Assembly: GCA_030432695.1 (NCBI GenBank)
Contig: JAUILN010000001.1
Coordinates: forward strand, 930,001-994,000
Origin: a bacterium
Lineage (GTDB): Bacteria > Planctomycetota > UBA1135 > UBA2386
DNA length: 64,000 nt
Direction of reading: 5' to 3'
Shown: positions 55,643-64,000 of the stretch, one piece after another
How the letters are laid out: the number at the start of each line of letters is the position of its first letter
Numbering within the stretch: position 1 is the stretch's first letter
The notes under the pieces: model-generated
The model's input: only the letters and a program-made list of their open reading frames with translations
Databases searched by the model: none
Told to the model about the DNA's origin: nothing
Translations under genes and position numbers: made by a program

Positions 55643-57787
55643 ATGGCCTGGGAAACAGCGCTCGACCGTCTCGTTCTTCGACAGATCCATCTCGCCGAGC
55701 GGGGCGAGGCCCGCGCCAGCGAGGTGTCTCGACAGCTCGAGGACCTTCATGAGCTGGCGCCGGATCGCGACGAGACGGCCTACCACCACGGCTACGCGAA
55801 TGCGCTGTTGGGCTTGGAGCTCCCTACGCCCGAGCCGCAGGACGCGGGCCGTCGCCGCTTCTTCCGGTTCGGCGCGGTGCGTGGACACGAGCGCCGCGGC
55901 GAACGCGAGTGGGTCGCCAACCTGCTCGGCGACCAGGCCGTAGTCATGGACCTGCTGACCGAGCCGCGCATCGCGGTGCAGGTCCTGCCCCTGGTGATGC
56001 GCACGCTGTTCTGGTCCGGTGACCTGACGGTCGCGGTCCGGGCGATCGACTTCCTGTCGTCGGTCGGCACCGAGGACGGTCCGACCGACTCCCTGGTCGA
56101 AGCCGCGTTGGCGGACCTGCTGTCGCGACTGGAGACCCGCGAGGACAGCGCCGACCGCGAGAGCACCGCCGAGATCCTGCAGCGCTGCATCTCGCTGCCG
56201 TGCTTCGCCGGACTCCCTGCCGAGGTGCGGGCCGGCTACCTGAGCGAGCTGGGTCATCGGCTGCTGGCCATCAGCGAGTTCGAGCCGGCGCTGGAGCAGT
56301 ATCGCGCCGCCTTCGAGCTGGCCTCGGACACCCGCTTCAAGCGCAGCCAGATCGCGCTCGGCGCCGCCATGGCGACCATGCGGCTGCACGGCGTGCAGGA
56401 GCTGGAGCCGCGGGTCGAGCGGGGCGAGCGCGACGAGGCGCGCGCCTGGATCGAGCGGGTCGGCGAGGGCTCGGACCTGCAGGTCCCCGAGGCGCTGTTC
56501 ACCCTCGGCCTGTTCGACTACGAGACCGGCAATCATCTCCAGGCCACCGAGCGGTTCGACGAGTGTGTTCAGGGCTGCCGCAGGGTCGCCGGCCGCGATG
56601 CCGCGCTGATCGCCCGCAACGAGTTCTTCCTGGCGGCCTCCCTGCTGATCCTCGGCGACGCCTCGCAGAGCAGCCGGGCACTTCGGCTGATGGAGTCGGC
56701 GCTCGCCCAGGTGCGACCGGACCTGGAGACCTTCTACGCGGTCCACGAGGAGCTGAAGAAGAAGGACCGCCGCCTGAGCCTGCGCTTCCTCGACAGCGTC
56801 GACATCGGCCGCGGCACCGCGCCCGACCAGCTGCTGCTGGTGGCCCTCGAGTATCTGAGCCTCGGTGAGGCGGACCCAGCGCTGCGCGCCGCGGAACGGG
56901 TGCTGCAGGTCGCGGTCGACCTCGACCAGCGGGTCGAGGCGATGCGGGTCCTGCTGACCGCGCACAACATGCAGGGTCGGACCAACGAGGCCCGCGGCGT
57001 CTACCAGGAGATCCGCGACCTGCTGGTGCAGCGTGGCGCCTTCTCCGAACTCGAGAAGCTGCTGCTGACCGAGGACTTCGTCGGGCAGGCACTCGACCAC
57101 CTGGAGATCAAGTGCGAGCTGGTCGCCGTCTACGAGGAGATGGAGGATCGCGACTTCGAGCGCGCCCAGCTGCAGAGCCAGGTGGCCCGGAGCCTCAGGG
57201 CCCGCAAGGACGTCGAGTCGCTGCAGGAGGCCGAGGGCCTGCTGCGCGAGGTCGAGATCGGCTTCCCCGAGCTGGTTCGCGAGGACCTGGAACAGATCCA
57301 GGGGCTGCTGCGGCTGGCGGACGTCGAGCCCGAGTCCGGCGGCGACGGCGGCCGCGCACTGTGCGCGGAACTGGCCGCGGCGCTCGGTCATGCGCCGCGG
57401 ATCCTGGTGGTCGGCGGCAACGAGCGCCAGCGCCGCCATCACCCGCGCTTCGAGGAGCTGGCGACCGACTGGGGCTTCGACGGCGAGTGGTTGATGGCCA
57501 ACTACTCGTCGCCGCAGAAGCTGGTCGGCGAGATCGCCGACCGGCTGGACGGCGGACGTGTCGACGTGCTGATGCTGCTGCACTGGAACCGCCACGAGAC
57601 CACCGAGCCGGCACTCGAAGCGGCCCGCAAGGCCGAGGTGCCGGCGCGCACCGTGCACTACGCAGGCTTCACGAGTCTGCAGGTCGCGCTGTCCGAGCAA
57701 CTCGGTCGGCTGCGCAAGCAGGCGCCCGAGCAGATGGCCGGCGCCGGGGCGGGAGGCGGCCGCGGAAAGGGCTCCAAGGGTCGCTGA
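55643..57787 (+). CDS. Helical (TPR-like) repeat protein with C-terminal DUF2325-like domain
   Basis: A 714-residue protein. Residues 1 to about 570 are helical pairs resembling TPR-type repeats (EVRAGYLSELGHRLLAISEFEPALEQYRAAFELA; LALGLFDYETGNHLQATERFDEC-like), suggesting a protein-binding solenoid. Residues about 585-690 match the DUF2325 fold: ILVVGGNERQRRHHPRFEEL, WGFDGEWLMANYSS, VDVLMLLHWNRHETTEPALEAARKAEVPARTVHYAGF, SLQVALSEQL. DUF2325 is uncharacterised; its 'VGGN ... H' pattern suggests a Rossmann-like nucleotide-binding fold. C-terminal Gly/Lys tail. GAGG ribosome site six bases before the ATG. Function unknown; a sensor-scaffold is a guess. Confidence 0.65.
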   Translation: MAWETALDRLVLRQIHLAERGEARASEVSRQLEDLHELAPDRDETAYHHGYANALLGLELPTPEPQDAGRRRFFRFGAVRGHERRGEREWVANLLGDQAVVMDLLTEPRIAVQVLPLVMRTLFWSGDLTVAVRAIDFLSSVGTEDGPTDSLVEAALADLLSRLETREDSADRESTAEILQRCISLPCFAGLPAEVRAGYLSELGHRLLAISEFEPALEQYRAAFELASDTRFKRSQIALGAAMATMRLHGVQELEPRVERGERDEARAWIERVGEGSDLQVPEALFTLGLFDYETGNHLQATERFDECVQGCRRVAGRDAALIARNEFFLAASLLILGDASQSSRALRLMESALAQVRPDLETFYAVHEELKKKDRRLSLRFLDSVDIGRGTAPDQLLLVALEYLSLGEADPALRAAERVLQVAVDLDQRVEAMRVLLTAHNMQGRTNEARGVYQEIRDLLVQRGAFSELEKLLLTEDFVGQALDHLEIKCELVAVYEEMEDRDFERAQLQSQVARSLRARKDVESLQEAEGLLREVEIGFPELVREDLEQIQGLLRLADVEPESGGDGGRALCAELAAALGHAPRILVVGGNERQRRHHPRFEELATDWGFDGEWLMANYSSPQKLVGEIADRLDGGRVDVLMLLHWNRHETTEPALEAARKAEVPARTVHYAGFTSLQVALSEQLGRLRKQAPEQMAGAGAGGGRGKGSKGR

Positions 57788-58135
57788 GCGGCCTGGCGCT
57801 CCCCATCCAGCGGTTCCGATAATCTATGTTATGTCAGATAGAGGGCGGGGAGCTGGCGGGGACGAGCGGCCGGCGTCGGTCCGTCCCGGAAGTGGTCTCC
57901 ACCTCGCCAGGACTCTGGCCGGTCGCACGGCGCGCGAGACATCTCCGCGGCGCCCGCGACACGAGACTGTGACGACTTCCCGGGTGCCGCTCGGCTCGTC
58001 GGTGGCTTCCAATGGTCGTCCTGGTCAGCTCGCCGTCGAGCGCGTCCGATCCCGCTCGGCTCGGTCTCTGGTCGATGGAGCTGCTGACCACCCGAAGCCA
58101 GCCGGACAGGCCAGCCGAAGAGGACTGCCGACGTG
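57788..58135. other. Spacer with an AT-rich patch upstream of the DUF1549 operon
   Basis: About 350 bases. The only notable sign is a 22-base AT-rich patch (57819-57840, about 5 G/C) containing the inverted pair ATCT (57822-57825) and AGAT (57836-57839), unusual in a 69% G+C window; it may be an operator or an UP/-10-like element. An open frame (57831-58136) ends in a TGATG overlap with the next start but has non-coding composition. Confidence 0.4.
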
Positions 58136-60319
58136 ATGACCCAACGCGAACCCGCCGCCACACTCCAGCCCCGGACACCCGTCCGGACGGCCGCCCGCAT
58201 CGCAGCTCTAGGCTTGACCATCCTGATCGCCGGGTTCGCCGGCGCGCCGATGGCGACCTCCCAGTCCGCGCCGGATCGCGTCGATGAACGGGCGCTGCGC
58301 GAAGCGGCCCGGCGTCTCGATGCGGCGGTCGACCAGGACCTCCGGGCGCACGGCCTGACCCCGAACCCGACGGTCGACGACCCGACCTTCCTGCGCCGCG
58401 CCTCGCTGCGGATCATCGGCCGCATCCCGACCCTCGCAGAGACCCGCGAGCACCTCGGCACCGACCTGCAGCGCCGCCTCGACCGGGACGCCCTGGTCGA
58501 CCAGCTGTTCGCCTCGCCGGGCCACGTCAGCCGGATGCTGAACTACTGGTCCGACCTGTTCCGAGCCCGCGACGAGCTGGCGCGCCGCGTCTCCGGCGAG
58601 CCGTTCCTGCACCGCATCGGCCAATTCGTCGCCGCCGACGAACCCTACGACGAGTTCGTCCGCGACCTGCTGACCGCCAGCGGCGCCGCCCATGCGCGCG
58701 GCAACGGCGCGACTGGCTACCTGCTGCGCGACCGCGGGATGCCGCACGACAACATGGCCAACACCGCGCGGCTGTTCCTCGGCAGCCGGATCGAGTGTGC
58801 GCAGTGCCACGACCACCCGTTCGAGGACTTCAGCCAGCGCGAGTTCTTCGAGCTGGCGGCCTTCCAGGGTGGCCTGCAATACGTCGACACCAGCCTGTTC
58901 ACTTCGCCCGAGGGTCGCAAGCTGGTCGAGGCCGGTCGCCAGGCGCGGCAGGCCGGCAACGAAGCTCGTCGCGCCTTCGCCCGCCTGCTGCAGGGTGTCA
59001 CCGTCGGGATCTCCGGGACCGGCACCAGCGCCGAGACCCTGCCCGAGGACTACGCCTACGACGATGCGCGACCGGGCGACATGGTCACGGCGATGGTGCC
59101 GTTCGGGCCCGAGGCCGACGTGGATGACCCGGTGCGCCGCTCGCGCCGGGAACTCCGGGTCCGCCGCCGCCAACCCGCCGCCCAGCGCATCGGCGAATTC
59201 GCCGAGACCGGCTCTCGCGAGGCCTTCGCCGACTGGCTCACCGCCCCGGAAAACCCCCGTTTCGCCAAGGTCGTCGGCGCCCGGATGTGGAAGCTGATGC
59301 TCGGCATCGGGCCGATCGAACCGGTCGACGACCTCCGCGAGGACACCGTCGCGGCCAATCCGGCGCTGTTCGCGACGCTCGAGGAGCTCGTGCTGCAGTT
59401 CGACTACGACCTGCGCGCGGTGCTGCGCGCGATCGCCCGCACCCGCGCCTTCGGTCGCGAAGCCGTGGCGTTCGACCCCGCCGATGCCGAGCCGTTCCGC
59501 TTCCAGGGGCCGGCCCTCGAACGGATGACCGCCGAGCAGATCTGGGACTCGCTGCTGACGCTGGCGATCGACGACCCCGACGCCTCGCTGGCCCCGCCCG
59601 AGGCCCGCGCCGAAGGCGTCTACAGCAACTACGAGAGCTTCGTGAACCAGTCCGAGGCGCAGCTGAGCGAGCGCGTCGAGACGATGACGCTGCGCTACAC
59701 CGATCCCGATGCCTACCGGCAACGGCTGGCGAAGCTACGCCGCGAACGACTGGCCGCATCGCGCGCCGACCGTGACGCCGACCGCGCCGAACTCCGCAAG
59801 GCCGCGGCGCCACTGCTCGCCGAACTGCAGAAGGCCCGCCGCGCCCGCGACCAGGCCAAGGTTGCGGAGGTGATGCAGCGCATCCGCGACCTGCGGGAGC
59901 AGATTGGCTCCCGGGCGCGCGGTGGTGGTTCCGGGCGCGGTCTGGCGCGGGCCTCCGAACTCGAGATGCCGGCCCCACCCGCCCACCTGCTCCGCGAGTT
60001 CGGTCAGTCCGCCAAGGAGACCATCGACGGCTCCTTCGACGATGCCAACGTGCCCCAGGCGCTGCGGCTCATGAACGGCGTGGTCGACGAGGAGCTGCTC
60101 CGACCCGGCTCGGCCATCTCCCGTCACCTCCACGCGGTGACCCCGGAACGCGATCCGCAGGCGGCGGTCGAACTCGCCTACCTGGCGATCCTGCAGCGGC
60201 GCCCGACCGCGGCGGAAGGGCGCGCCTGGGCCCGTGACATCCACGACGACGGCACCGAAGCCGTCCACGATCTGGTCTGGACCCTCGTGAACAGCCACGA
60301 GTTCCGCTTCGTCGACTGA
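58136..60319 (+). CDS. DUF1549/DUF1553 protein
   Basis: A 727-residue exported protein with an N-terminal hydrophobic helix (AARIAALGLTILIAGFAGAP). The DUF1549 half includes the family hallmark ECAQCHDHPFEDFSQREFFELAAF; the DUF1553 half includes FADWLTAPENPRFAKVVGARMWKLMLG, and a C-terminal REFRFVD-like end. Planctomycetes carry many such proteins; they are periplasmic, often linked to cytochrome c and to sulfatase/polysaccharide genes, and their reaction is not established. The cytochrome domain that often precedes it in the same chain is instead encoded separately downstream. ATG at 58136 preceded by GAAGAGGA. Confidence 0.9.
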   Translation: MTQREPAATLQPRTPVRTAARIAALGLTILIAGFAGAPMATSQSAPDRVDERALREAARRLDAAVDQDLRAHGLTPNPTVDDPTFLRRASLRIIGRIPTLAETREHLGTDLQRRLDRDALVDQLFASPGHVSRMLNYWSDLFRARDELARRVSGEPFLHRIGQFVAADEPYDEFVRDLLTASGAAHARGNGATGYLLRDRGMPHDNMANTARLFLGSRIECAQCHDHPFEDFSQREFFELAAFQGGLQYVDTSLFTSPEGRKLVEAGRQARQAGNEARRAFARLLQGVTVGISGTGTSAETLPEDYAYDDARPGDMVTAMVPFGPEADVDDPVRRSRRELRVRRRQPAAQRIGEFAETGSREAFADWLTAPENPRFAKVVGARMWKLMLGIGPIEPVDDLREDTVAANPALFATLEELVLQFDYDLRAVLRAIARTRAFGREAVAFDPADAEPFRFQGPALERMTAEQIWDSLLTLAIDDPDASLAPPEARAEGVYSNYESFVNQSEAQLSERVETMTLRYTDPDAYRQRLAKLRRERLAASRADRDADRAELRKAAAPLLAELQKARRARDQAKVAEVMQRIRDLREQIGSRARGGGSGRGLARASELEMPAPPAHLLREFGQSAKETIDGSFDDANVPQALRLMNGVVDEELLRPGSAISRHLHAVTPERDPQAAVELAYLAILQRRPTAAEGRAWARDIHDDGTEAVHDLVWTLVNSHEFRFVD

Positions 60320-60335
60320 CCCCGGAGGCCCACCC

Positions 60336-61664
60336 ATGACCGCATCCCGTTCCCGCAAGTCGCGCCGGGCGTTCGCCCGGGGCACCGACCTCCAGGATCG
60401 TCGCGCATTCCTCTCGCAGACCTCGCAGGGCCTGCTCGGCGTCGCGGCGCTGCCGACCTTCGATCGGTTGCTGCCCGCAGCGCGGGGTTCCGACGACTCC
60501 CTGCTCGGCACGCCGACCGCCCACCGCGCGATCCACATCTACCTCAGCGGCGGTCTCACCCACCTCGACACCTTCGACCCGAAGCCCGGCAACGCGGTGA
60601 TGGGCGCCACGGAGGTGATCGCGAGCAGCGCCGACGGCATCCAGCTCGGCGCCGGCCTGCCGCTGCTGGCGCGGCAGATGGACAAGGTCGCGGTGATCAA
60701 CTCGATGTGGTCGAACCAGGGCGCGCACCAACAGGGCCGCTACTTCGCCCACACCAGCTACGAACTGCGCGGCACGATCCGCCATCCGTCGCTCGGCGCC
60801 TGGCTCAGCCACGTGCGCGGACCCGCCAACCCGACCCTCCCGGCCCACGTGCTGATCGGCGGCGGCACCGAGAACGCCAGCGCCGGCTTCCTGGCCAGCA
60901 GCCACGCGCCGCTGCCGATCGGCGACCCCGAGGCCGGTCTGCAGTTCGCCGAGCGCCCCACCGAGGTCGACGACGAAGCGTTCGAGCGGCGCATGCGCCG
61001 CCTGCAGCGGATGAACAGGGAGTTCACCGAGCACCACGCGAACCGTCTGACCCGGGCCTACGACGAGGCCTACGTGCAAGCCGTCGAGCTGATGGGTTCG
61101 CGCGACCTCGCGGCGTTCGATCTCGGCGCCGAGCCGGACCTGCTGCGCGACGTCTACGGCCGCAACAAGACCGGGCAGGCGTGCCTGCTCGCCCGCCGCC
61201 TCGCCGAACACGACGTGCGCTTCGTCGAGGTCACGGTCGGCGGCTGGGACATGCACACCGACATCTTCGATGCGCTCGACGACCGCCTGCCCGAGTTCGA
61301 CCGTGCGCTCGCCGCACTGCTCGCCGACCTCGACGGCCGCGGCTTGCTCGACGACACGCTGGTGATCGTCTCCACCGAGTTCGGTCGCACTCCGCGCCTC
61401 CAGGCCGACCGCGGCGGCCGCGACCACCACCCGAAGGCGTTCTCGTGCCTGTTGGCCGGCGGCGGCATCAAGCGGGGCTATCGCCACGGGCGCACCGATG
61501 CGCGCGGCGAGGAGGTCGTCGAAGACCGGGTCACCGTGAAGGACTTCAACGCGACGATCGCGGCGGCCCTGGGTCTGCCGACCGAGCACGAGTTCCACTC
61601 CCCCTCCGGGCGACCGTTCACCGTCGCCAACAAGGGGCGGCCGGTGGCGGAGCTGTTCGCATGA
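60336..61664 (+). CDS. DUF1501 protein
   Basis: A 442-residue protein of the sulfatase-like DUF1501 family, always found beside DUF1549/DUF1553 proteins in planctomycetes. It begins with a Tat-like or signal region (RRAFLSQTSQGLLGVAAL) and continues with IYLSGGLTHLDTFDPKPG, SNQGAHQQGRYFAHTSYE, VTVGGWDMHTDIFD, and STEFGRTPRLQADRGGRDHHPKAF, the metal-binding 'W-D-x-H' and 'E-F-G-R-T-P ... D-H-H' motifs of the alkaline-phosphatase-like fold. Predicted periplasmic. It follows the DUF1549 gene by 16 bases and overlaps the next start. Confidence 0.92.
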   Translation: MTASRSRKSRRAFARGTDLQDRRAFLSQTSQGLLGVAALPTFDRLLPAARGSDDSLLGTPTAHRAIHIYLSGGLTHLDTFDPKPGNAVMGATEVIASSADGIQLGAGLPLLARQMDKVAVINSMWSNQGAHQQGRYFAHTSYELRGTIRHPSLGAWLSHVRGPANPTLPAHVLIGGGTENASAGFLASSHAPLPIGDPEAGLQFAERPTEVDDEAFERRMRRLQRMNREFTEHHANRLTRAYDEAYVQAVELMGSRDLAAFDLGAEPDLLRDVYGRNKTGQACLLARRLAEHDVRFVEVTVGGWDMHTDIFDALDDRLPEFDRALAALLADLDGRGLLDDTLVIVSTEFGRTPRLQADRGGRDHHPKAFSCLLAGGGIKRGYRHGRTDARGEEVVEDRVTVKDFNATIAAALGLPTEHEFHSPSGRPFTVANKGRPVAELFA

Positions 61665-62695
61665 TCGGTCGCCTCCTCACCGGAGTTCTGGGCCTCGCCT
61701 CGGGTCTCCTGTCCGGCACGACGGCCAACGCACAGGACACCGCACCGGACTTCCGCAGCGAGATCCTGCCGATCCTCGAGCGGAGCTGCTTCGACTGCCA
61801 TCAGGCGCCGCGCCGCGACGCCGACGGTCGGCTACGCAAACCCAAGGGCGGCCTGCGCCTCGACGGCCCGAGCCACTTCCGCGCCGGTGGCGACAACGGC
61901 GCGGTGCTGGTCGCCGGTCAGCCCGATGAATCGCCGCTCTATGCGCGCACGGTGCTGCCGCCCGACGACATCGACATCATGCCCGAGGACGGCGATCCGC
62001 TGTCCGATGCCGAGACCGCACTGCTGCGTCGTTGGATCGACGGCGGCGCCTCGTTCGGCGATTGGCAGGGCAGCGACGCCGCCGGCGACCAGGCCGAGCG
62101 GGTGGCCGAGTCGATCCCGCTGCCGTCCGCGCAGTCCCGGGCCCGCGCCGCCGAGGGCCTGTCGCCGCTCGCGCAGTCCAAGCTCGGCAAGGCACTCGGG
62201 GAGCACGGTCGGGCCGAGGCCCTCGACCCCGAACGCCGCCTGTTCCGCATCCACTTCGCGGCGCACCAGGACCAGGTCACCGACCAGACCCTGAAGGCGC
62301 TGACGCCGGTCGCCGAGCACGTCTTCACGCTCGACCTGCGCCGCACCGCGTTGACCGACCGCGCGGTCCCCGACCTGCTGCGCTTCGGACGCCTGCACCG
62401 ACTGGAGCTCGGCCGAACCGCCCTCACCAGCAAGGCCCTGGCGAAGCTCGCCCAGTTCGAGCACCTCGAGGACCTGGTGCTGGTCGGCACCAAGGGCTGC
62501 GACGACGCGGTCCTCGACGCCCTGGTCGAAGCGCGCCCGCTGCGCCAGCTCTACGTCTGGGGCAGTTCGGTCACCGAGCAGGGACTGCGCCGCTTCGCGA
62601 CCGCCCGCCCCGACGTGCGGGTGGTTGCCGCACCGCCCTTGCCACCGCCGCCGGCTCGCGACGACGACGACGCGCCACCGCGGCGGCGACGGTGA
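61661..62695 (+). CDS. Planctomycete cytochrome c protein with leucine-rich-repeat-like tail
   Basis: A 344-residue exported protein: signal peptide (to about TTANAQD), then a planctomycete-type cytochrome c domain with ILPILERSCFDCHQA, one C-x2-C-H heme motif, and GGLRLDGPSHFRAGGDNGAVLVAG ... DESPLYARTVLP. Residues about 210-325 form short repeats with LDLRRTALTDRAVPDLL, LELGRTALTSKALAKL and LVLVGTKGCDDAVLDAL, an LRR-like solenoid. A Pro/Asp/Arg tail ends the chain. Its ATG overlaps the DUF1501 stop by four bases, so the three genes are one operon and the cytochrome is presumably an electron-carrying partner. Confidence 0.88.
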   Translation: MIGRLLTGVLGLASGLLSGTTANAQDTAPDFRSEILPILERSCFDCHQAPRRDADGRLRKPKGGLRLDGPSHFRAGGDNGAVLVAGQPDESPLYARTVLPPDDIDIMPEDGDPLSDAETALLRRWIDGGASFGDWQGSDAAGDQAERVAESIPLPSAQSRARAAEGLSPLAQSKLGKALGEHGRAEALDPERRLFRIHFAAHQDQVTDQTLKALTPVAEHVFTLDLRRTALTDRAVPDLLRFGRLHRLELGRTALTSKALAKLAQFEHLEDLVLVGTKGCDDAVLDALVEARPLRQLYVWGSSVTEQGLRRFATARPDVRVVAAPPLPPPPARDDDDAPPRRRR

Positions 62696-62723
62696 GCCCC
62701 GCGGCTTCGGGCCGCGACTCGTT

Positions 62724-63779
62724 TCAGTCGCCCGCCCTCGGTCCGAGGTCGACCCCGACCGTCAGCCACGCGGTGAAGTCGGGAGCGATGAAGCCGCGCA
62801 GGTCCTCACCGATCGAGGCATCGACGCGCCAGCGGTCGGCGAAGTGGTAGCGCACGCCGGTCCACAGCAACCACTGGTCGTTGGCGGCCCGGTCGAGGTC
62901 GAGGTTACGCAGGGTGGAGGTCTCCCACTCGATCTGACCGACCGCGCTGACGTCTTCGGCGAACGCCCACTCGGCCGACAACCCGGCCGAGGTCACGTCC
63001 TCGAACGTGAAGCCGCGCCGCCGGGTGGCCGACGGCGTCTCGGCAAAGGAATGTTGCAGGTGGCCGTAGAGCGCCAGCCGTGGCAGCCGCCACTCCCCCA
63101 CCACGCCGAGCGATGCATCCACGCCGCCGCTGCCGAAGCCGCGGTCGTCGTTGCCGGTGGGCAGTTCGAGGCCGGCCCGCAGCAGGAGTCCGAACGGCCG
63201 GGCGTCGGTTGGCGCGAACGCCGACCAGTTCAGCGCCAGCGGCACGTCGAGCAGCTCCAGATCGCGCTCTTGCATGCCCCAGACGAACTGGCCGCGATCC
63301 ACCGCTTCGACCAGGAACTGGTCGTTCTCGGCGCGGTCACGGCCCTGGTCGGGGAAGCCGAAGAAGTCGTGCCAGGCGATCACGAAGTCGTCGAGGAAGC
63401 CGCCACTGCCATGTGCGACCGGCAATTCGAGCTCGAGGTCGAAGCCGCCGCCGAGGCCGGCCCGCGTCGCGACGGACGTGCGCCAGATCTCGCCATCCAT
63501 CACGAAGCTGGTGTCGCCGTTCGCACCACCGAGGAACAGGCTGGTGTAGGCATTGGCCCACTCGACCCGGACCCCGCCGGCCGGAGTCGCGGCCGTGCTG
63601 CGCGGGTCCAGGTGCTGAACCGCGAGCTGCGCCGGGTGCTGATTGCGGACTCGCATGGGACCGTCGAAGCGCGGGCGCGCGGTGGTGCACGCGGCGAGGA
63701 GACCGGCAATCCACAAGCAGCCTGCACAATTTGACCTCCACCGTGGCGGCAAGGGTCTCCCTGTCGTCGTGGCGTGCAT
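62724..63779 (-). CDS. DUF3187 outer-membrane lipoprotein
   Basis: A 351-residue protein with a lipoprotein signal (CLWIAGLLAAC, lipobox L-A-A-C) and the DUF3187 beta-barrel-like body: VRNQHPAQLAVQHLDP, ANAYTSLFLG, SFVMDGEIWRTSVATRAGL, DLELELPVAHGSGGFLDDFVIAWHDFFGFP, and a final short beta strand. DUF3187 proteins are predicted outer-membrane channel- or porin-like proteins in Gram-negative bacteria. ATG at 63779 chosen because it places a proper signal peptide; the rest of the window (63780-64000) shows no gene. It converges with the cytochrome gene. Confidence 0.8.
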   Translation of the reverse strand: MHATTTGRPLPPRWRSNCAGCLWIAGLLAACTTARPRFDGPMRVRNQHPAQLAVQHLDPRSTAATPAGGVRVEWANAYTSLFLGGANGDTSFVMDGEIWRTSVATRAGLGGGFDLELELPVAHGSGGFLDDFVIAWHDFFGFPDQGRDRAENDQFLVEAVDRGQFVWGMQERDLELLDVPLALNWSAFAPTDARPFGLLLRAGLELPTGNDDRGFGSGGVDASLGVVGEWRLPRLALYGHLQHSFAETPSATRRRGFTFEDVTSAGLSAEWAFAEDVSAVGQIEWETSTLRNLDLDRAANDQWLLWTGVRYHFADRWRVDASIGEDLRGFIAPDFTAWLTVGVDLGPRAGD

Positions 63780-64000
63780 CGTCGAGCGGGATCTATTGGA
63801 TCGCAGTCCCCGGGTCACGTCCGAAACCAAGGGTGTCGGCCGCCTCGTGCCGATCAGGACTCTCTGGAATCTGCGCGCCGAGCGGTGATTCAGGAGACTC
63901 GTAGAAGGCACGAGGATCGTCAGGGTGGCCGGGTACCGCCGCGTGAGACGAGCTGAGCGAGTCGCGCCCATTCGGATCCGGTCGCAGGCCGCGCCGAGGA

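Noticed and set aside
57831..58136. 101-codon frame ending in a TGATG overlap with the DUF1549 gene
   Set aside because: Weak third-position G+C bias and Arg-rich; overlap probably by chance.

Overview
The window is about 69% G+C and reads as chromosome from a high-GC member of the Planctomycetota. The evidence is family content: a DUF1549/DUF1553 protein next to a DUF1501 protein and a small planctomycete-type cytochrome c protein, DUF1573 and DUF3187 proteins, a coiled-coil secreted protein of a type I know from planctomycetes, and a Hanks-kinase/ECF-sigma cluster. WaaA, LspA, lipoproteins and DUF3187 imply a Gram-negative envelope. GTG and TTG starts and 4-nt gene overlaps are common. I see no insertion sequence, phage, CRISPR array or convincing tRNA; this is mostly core chromosome.

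Layout. 1-13.2 kb is housekeeping: the edge of a xer recombinase gene, a DksA/TraR-type zinc finger protein, lspA, a receiver-domain protein, secA-waaA, metK with a structured leader, a HEAT-repeat membrane protein, pyk, rplM and rpsI. 13.6-21.8 kb is a signalling block: a degenerate GGDEF protein, a very long helical protein with FHA-like modules, a small membrane protein, a membrane-anchored kinase, an ECF sigma factor, a zinc anti-sigma candidate and the coiled-coil protein, ending in two strong hairpins. 22-29 kb has a divergent lipoprotein and DUF1573 pair, then three secretion/pilus ATPases (PilB/GspE-like, PilT, PilB/GspE-like) and an EVE protein. 29-39.5 kb has a MATE exporter, clpS with a DUF2017 partner, two coupled paralogous exported beta-propeller proteins (one with an inserted PDZ domain) and a DUF2961-like exported protein.

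39.5-46.4 kb is the best region: one fully overlapping histidine operon, hisG-hisC-hisB-hisH-hisF-hisA/I/E-hisD, on the minus strand. HisA, HisI and HisE are one polypeptide that abuts HisD, the same domain order as fungal HIS4, and the HisI/HisE part strongly resembles HIS4 as I remember it. HisC carries a C-terminal HAD-like domain whose catalytic aspartates are replaced, while the operon has no other candidate for histidinol-phosphate phosphatase.

46.9-57.8 kb holds an M32 carboxypeptidase, an HtrA-like protease coupled to a degenerate histidine-kinase-like protein, thiC under a TPP riboswitch, a CvpA-like protein and two large proteins of unknown role, one ending in a DUF2325-like domain. 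58.1-63.8 kb is a DUF1549/DUF1501/cytochrome operon facing a DUF3187 lipoprotein.

No large new defence or mobile system is visible. The most novel items are the histidine operon fusions, the kinase-sigma-FHA block, and the helical-repeat/DUF2325 protein. All assignments rest on reading motifs by eye; no database search was run.
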